Shown here one piece after another: positions 60,140-64,000 of a DNA stretch of 64,000 nucleotides. The DNA is from Planococcus citri (Eukaryota; Arthropoda; Insecta; Hemiptera; Pseudococcidae). Every line of letters begins with the position of its first letter. Position 1 is the stretch's first letter. The stretch lies in assembly GCF_950023065.1 (NCBI RefSeq), contig NC_088681.1:4154001-4218000 (forward strand), given 5' to 3'. The notes below the pieces were generated by a model. That model saw only the letters and a list, made by a program, of their open reading frames with translations. It was not told the DNA's origin and did no database searches. Position numbers and translations under genes: made by a program.

Positions 60140-60620
60140 ACGCTGAGAATTCCAAAAATTGATTAAAAGTTCTGTAAGTTGCAGATAATGTGAACTTGAA
60201 AATTATATGAAATAAGTATTGTAATATTTACGAAGAAGATGAGAATTCTGAAAAATTGGAGGCAATGTAAATTCCAAAAATTGAGTAAACGTTTTACAAT
60301 TTGTGGTCAATATGAACTTGAAAATTGAATTTGAAATTTTTTAATTTAAAGACAATAAGAATTCTGAAAAATTATTCAAAATTTGACTATTTAGAGGCAA
60401 TGTGAATTCTAAAAATTGATTGCAAATTTCCTAACTCAGCAGCAATGCAAAATTCTGAAAATTTATTGAAAACTTTATGAAATTGTAGCGATGGGGAATT
60501 CGGGAAATTGATTTGAAATTTTGTAAATTTTAAAACAATGCAAACTATGAAAAACAACTAGAAATTTCTTAATTTAGAAGCAATACAAGCTTATAAATTA
60601 TTCTGAAATACCTATTGTAA
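60140..60620. repeat. Degenerate tandem array, about 46 bp unit
   Basis: GAATTCTGAAAAATTGATTG-type words at about 60359, 60404, 60452 and 60497 (steps 45-48), preceded by TTTAGAGGCAATGT. Older copies upstream and downstream are less regular. Confidence 0.65.
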
Positions 60621-61617
60621 TTTGGAAAATATGAAAACACTGAAAAACAATTATTATTTTGAAGCAGTGAGAGTTTCAAAAATTCTCATTACTGTGACAT
60701 GGTTGATTCACTTATGCACTAGGTACCTAGATGTAATAACGGTTATAGCTGTAGAAAAGGCAGCTAGCTACGCACACTTTGCAGCTAAGCTTTGCTTAGC
60801 TGTCTAGTTTTGAATTTTTTAGATTCTTGAAAATTATTCAAGTATTCGAATGTAGTTTTGAATAAGTATTGTTGTTTTAAAATAGGTATTCGAGGTTTGA
60901 GTTTTTTTGTGAGGAGGGGGCGCGGTGTCAGCGCTGCTTAAGAGAACAATTTTTTGAATTTTTTCTGAAAAGCAGGGTTGAATTCTAACGGAAGAATACA
61001 AAATTTTTAAAAAAAGTAATAAACTTCAATTTGTCAATTTTTACAATTTTTTTCTCTTTTTTTTTGGGGGGGGGATGCAAATTTTGCTTGGTGCACCAAC
61101 GAAGGTTCTTTTTTTTTTAATTTCTCGGTTTTTTCGGGGGTACTGATTTTCGAGAACTTTTATGAACATTTGGCAAAATTTGATACCGTTTAGATGACAA
61201 AATTGTTATTTCATTTCTTACTTATTTAGTACTTTAAAACTCGCCGTTTTATTTCGAAAAATTGGTATATTTTTTCCCCGAATGTCGTTCAAATTTTCCA
61301 TTGAATTTTTGTACATATATTTTTTCAAAATTTGTCATGTTGAAAATTTTTTTTTTATTTGCCCTATTTCATTGGATAAGCATAGAACCTTAAAGGTGAA
61401 AATAACATCAAAAATTGAATTGATGAAATTTTATTTTCGACATCCGCTGGCTTGAAAAAAATCTTGAGACGTTTGAAGACATTAGAAAAGCGAAAAATTT
61501 GAATGTAAAATTTTGCCTCGCACACCCCCTCCTCCCCTTTGAAAAATCAAAAATGTCCTGCTAAAAGTCATGCTAAAATCCTGCTTTTTTATTTTGAAAT
61601 TTTGTTAACACCCTGCA
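60621..61617. other. Diverged repeat DNA ending at ACACCCTGCA
   Basis: Contains CTACGCACACTTTGC near 60768, a relative of the hairpin word at 36.6 and 58.2 kb, and a small AGCTAAGC/GCTTAGCT hairpin. It ends with TTTTGTTAACACCCTGCA at 61617, like other block borders. No gene seen. Confidence 0.4.
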
Positions 61618-63469
61618 TGTGAGTTTCAGAACATGCTCTTTTGAGTCAGCTTCGTTTCATTCAAATCGGAGAGTGTTAGTTCAAAAAATTCCTTTATTAG
61701 ATAAGTAAACGCAGATGAAAATTTTCGCACAAACGAATCCACGAGATGCATTTGAGACCCCAGTCCCAAAATCTCTACAGAAAGAGGAAGTTGCAAGAAG
61801 TACAGCTACATGAGATCTTCATACCACTATAGTATAGGTGATTAATGGGTCCTTTGACTATCGAGGAAAATGTTCAAAAGATACCTTTATAAAATATATT
61901 TATAATAATATACACGGTGGCGAAAAATGATTCGCGCAATAAGAATGTGCATTGTATCGCACTACTCATACACTGTGGAATATAAGGTACCATACAATCG
62001 TACTCGTACATTCGTATGTACCACTCAAAAAAGACGCAAGTCCCCAGCGAGTCGTGGATATCAGTCGAATGTAAAGAAAATTCTCATTTTCTCATGTACA
62101 AATAACAATTTAGGTACTGGTTATATGTGTGTACTTTTGCACAGCAGCAGTCATAAACTCACACAAGCTCGCCATCGCCAGGCGGTGAACAAACGAAAGC
62201 TCGGGGATATTACTAAAATAAAACGATGCAATCGCAGCAACGTCAAATTAAGGATGAAACGACACGTGATAATTTGCACCCGAGAGATAAATTAACGACG
62301 ATATTGGTATTTTAGTTATTACTAGTGCACGATTTACACTGCAGTTTACACAGTGGGCAAAAAAAAATTCCAACTACACGTAGCGTCGTCCTGTACCATT
62401 GAACTGTGATGTACGGGTGCGGGTACCTTGTGTCAGTGTACGAGTTTGAAAACTAATACCATCGGAAGAGTATACAGTCGTCATCGCTGAAAGCAATCGT
62501 CCATCGTGTACAAAATACACGGTAAATTAGCCTTCGATAAATTGCATATACCGGTAGCTCTCGATTCGATTGTGCAGTGCAATATATTTATTACATCGAG
62601 AGAGTAAGTATATATCGAGCTCGCTGCAAACTGACAAAAAGAGAGAACCGTTCTGTGTTTCTTTCTCTCTTTTTCGCTATGATCACAATTGAAATTAATT
62701 AGATCGAGTCGCGGTACACTCGTAATTCGCGCATTCGCGTTCTCTTTAATTAAGCCCGAATGTAGAAAAATGTTTTTTAATTTTCCTATGCACAAACGTT
62801 CGAGTATACCTAACCTACCAAAACGAATATTTAATTTGAACCGGCATCGGCAGTAGCGTCGTTTATCGATATAAATGCCGCTAAAAACACAAGAGTACGA
62901 AATTGAGACGAGAGAGAAGCTATCCATTACCGAGTATTTTTTTCCCCACGTCGACTCATTTGTGCAGATGGAAACGGATGAAGTTTCGCAGCAACGATGC
63001 GGTATAAACTTTTCGAGTACTTTTTGACGATCGGGCCGCAACTTTTGTAATGAAATTTAAAATTTTATTCGCTTTTTGTTTCTTTTTACTCATACACGTT
63101 CGGTGTTGGTATATCGAGTTTAACAAAACCGCCTAGGTACATTCATTCGACCTGGTATTTGTTCATTAAAGATACGATTAGGTTTTTTTTTGTGGGTATA
63201 CGTTATTTTTGGGCTTGCAATATCGCCTTGATTATTTCTAACCCCTGCTAATCTGTCTTTTTTGCGATGCAGCAACCTATGCTGTGTGTCCAGGATTTTA
63301 AAGAAAAACGATTTTTTCAGACTTTTTACAATTTTCCTGCAGAACTTTTACCAGATTTGCAGATCTGTTGATTGTCAACTACATTACAAACAAATAGCTG
63401 GGGGGGTTCGATTTTTTGCACGTCATCCGCAGCTAGTTTTATCAATTAGATAATTCACACATTTTAACC
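61618..63469. other. Unique-looking block with a 186-residue frame of unknown standing
   Basis: The minus-strand frame at 62481-63041 is the longest in non-repeat DNA. It has no domain, signal peptide or repeat that I recognise and reads through CG-containing DNA much like the other unique blocks. I do not call it a gene. The rest holds GTACTCGTACATTCG words and nothing else identified. Confidence 0.3.
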
Positions 63470-63782
63470 ATAATGGTTCCAGGAGCATCACCCAAAGCAC
63501 ATCTACAAAAGAAATGTGGAAAAAAGTCGTAAAAAAGTTCAAATCCTTAAAGGAAGTTATATACCTACTGCAATACCCTACTTAGTAGATGGCAACACTG
63601 AAATAAAATCAATAGATGACATTGCAAACACCTTAGCTAGATCCTTTTCAAAAGCTTCTGCAACTGCCTCTTATAGCTTTGCTTTCCAAACACTAAAAAC
63701 ACAAATGAAGAGTGATATTCCAAAACTCGCTTTGTCCATTTCCACAATTTTTCAGGAAAAAGGAAAAACAGTTTCCCTTTAA
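63470..63782 (+). pseudogene. LINE ORF2 fragment between endonuclease and RT
   Basis: TSTKEMWKKV is followed, after a frameshift near 63547, by KGSYIPTAIPYLVDGNTEIK and SIDDIANTLARSFSKASATA. The pattern of a W-K-x-V helix, then 'IP.L...G', then 'A..LA..FS' is typical of the linker just before the reverse transcriptase in Jockey/I-type LINEs. The RT itself does not follow: the frame stops at 63782 and turns into a short repeat. This is a decayed fragment in the opposite orientation to the LINE at 21-24.5 kb. Confidence 0.75.
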
Positions 63783-63784
63783 AT

Positions 63785-64000
63785 TAGTAAATTGGCTTTT
63801 TAGACGAGTTTAACACTTTATTTGGGTGGATTTATGATGTAGGAGTGTAGGTATACACTTCATCCACCAGATACTGCTGGAAAAAATTTCAATAAAAATG
63901 GACAAAGCGCGTTTTGGAACATTATTTTTTTTTTAATTTTTAGTGAATTGGCTATTTAGTTGAGTTTAACACCTCATTTTGGTAAGTTGATGATGTAGGA
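63785..64000 (+). repeat. Tandem repeat of about 150 bp, runs off the window
   Basis: TTTAGACGAGTTTAACACTT with GATGTAGGAGT near 63802-63846 returns as TTTAGTTGAGTTTAACACCT with GATGTAGGA at 63955-64000. Only two units are visible. Confidence 0.6.

Overview
The window looks like non-coding DNA from an arthropod nuclear genome. It is AT-rich, packed with Jockey-type LINE remnants, hAT-like and Tc1/mariner-like miniature inverted-repeat elements (MITEs), tRNA-derived SINE heads and several kinds of tandem array, and it holds no intact host protein gene that I recognise. A hemipteran insect such as a mealybug is my guess, held weakly. No long open frame outside mobile DNA has a recognisable domain, and two good recursive-splice (ratchet-point) signals lie on the + strand near 30367 and 56809. 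Together these suggest that much or all of the window is inside one very long + strand intron. This is an inference.

Layout: unique-looking, CG-containing blocks rich in ACTCGTA/TACGAGT (about 1.6-3.2, 4.7-7.3, 11.1-13.0, 17.3-18.4, 18.8-20.2, 25.0-26.6, 28.8-30.5, 36.6-38.7, 42.2-44.6, 48.5-50.4, 55.2-57.2 and 61.6-63.4 kb) alternate with repeat blocks. The repeat blocks are: a 131-146 bp array (3270-4680); a cluster of MITEs and LINE debris (7.3-11.1 kb); a 4.2 kb foldback element with a 300 bp higher-order satellite inside (13050-17280); a 5'-truncated Jockey LINE with an 11 bp target duplication, broken by two MITEs (21001-24516); a 315 bp array (26600-28560); a 25 bp minisatellite (32380-33430); a 2.5 kb TIR element holding a 122 bp array and a SINE-like sequence (33775-36269); a second foldback copy (38690-39835); a degenerate TTTGCCAAAATT array (39840-41790); a 3.9 kb array built on GATC/TGATCAGATC (44595-48470); a retroelement coding for a macro domain, interrupted by nested MITEs (51180-53780); and mixed MITE, SINE and LINE debris from 57 kb to the end.

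The main points of interest are the paired recursive-splice signals, the polyadenylated retroelement that carries an ADP-ribose-binding macro domain, the GATC array, and a recurring MITE design in which short terminal repeats are followed by many copies of one hexamer-like motif. All target-site duplications and element ends were read by eye. No database search was possible.
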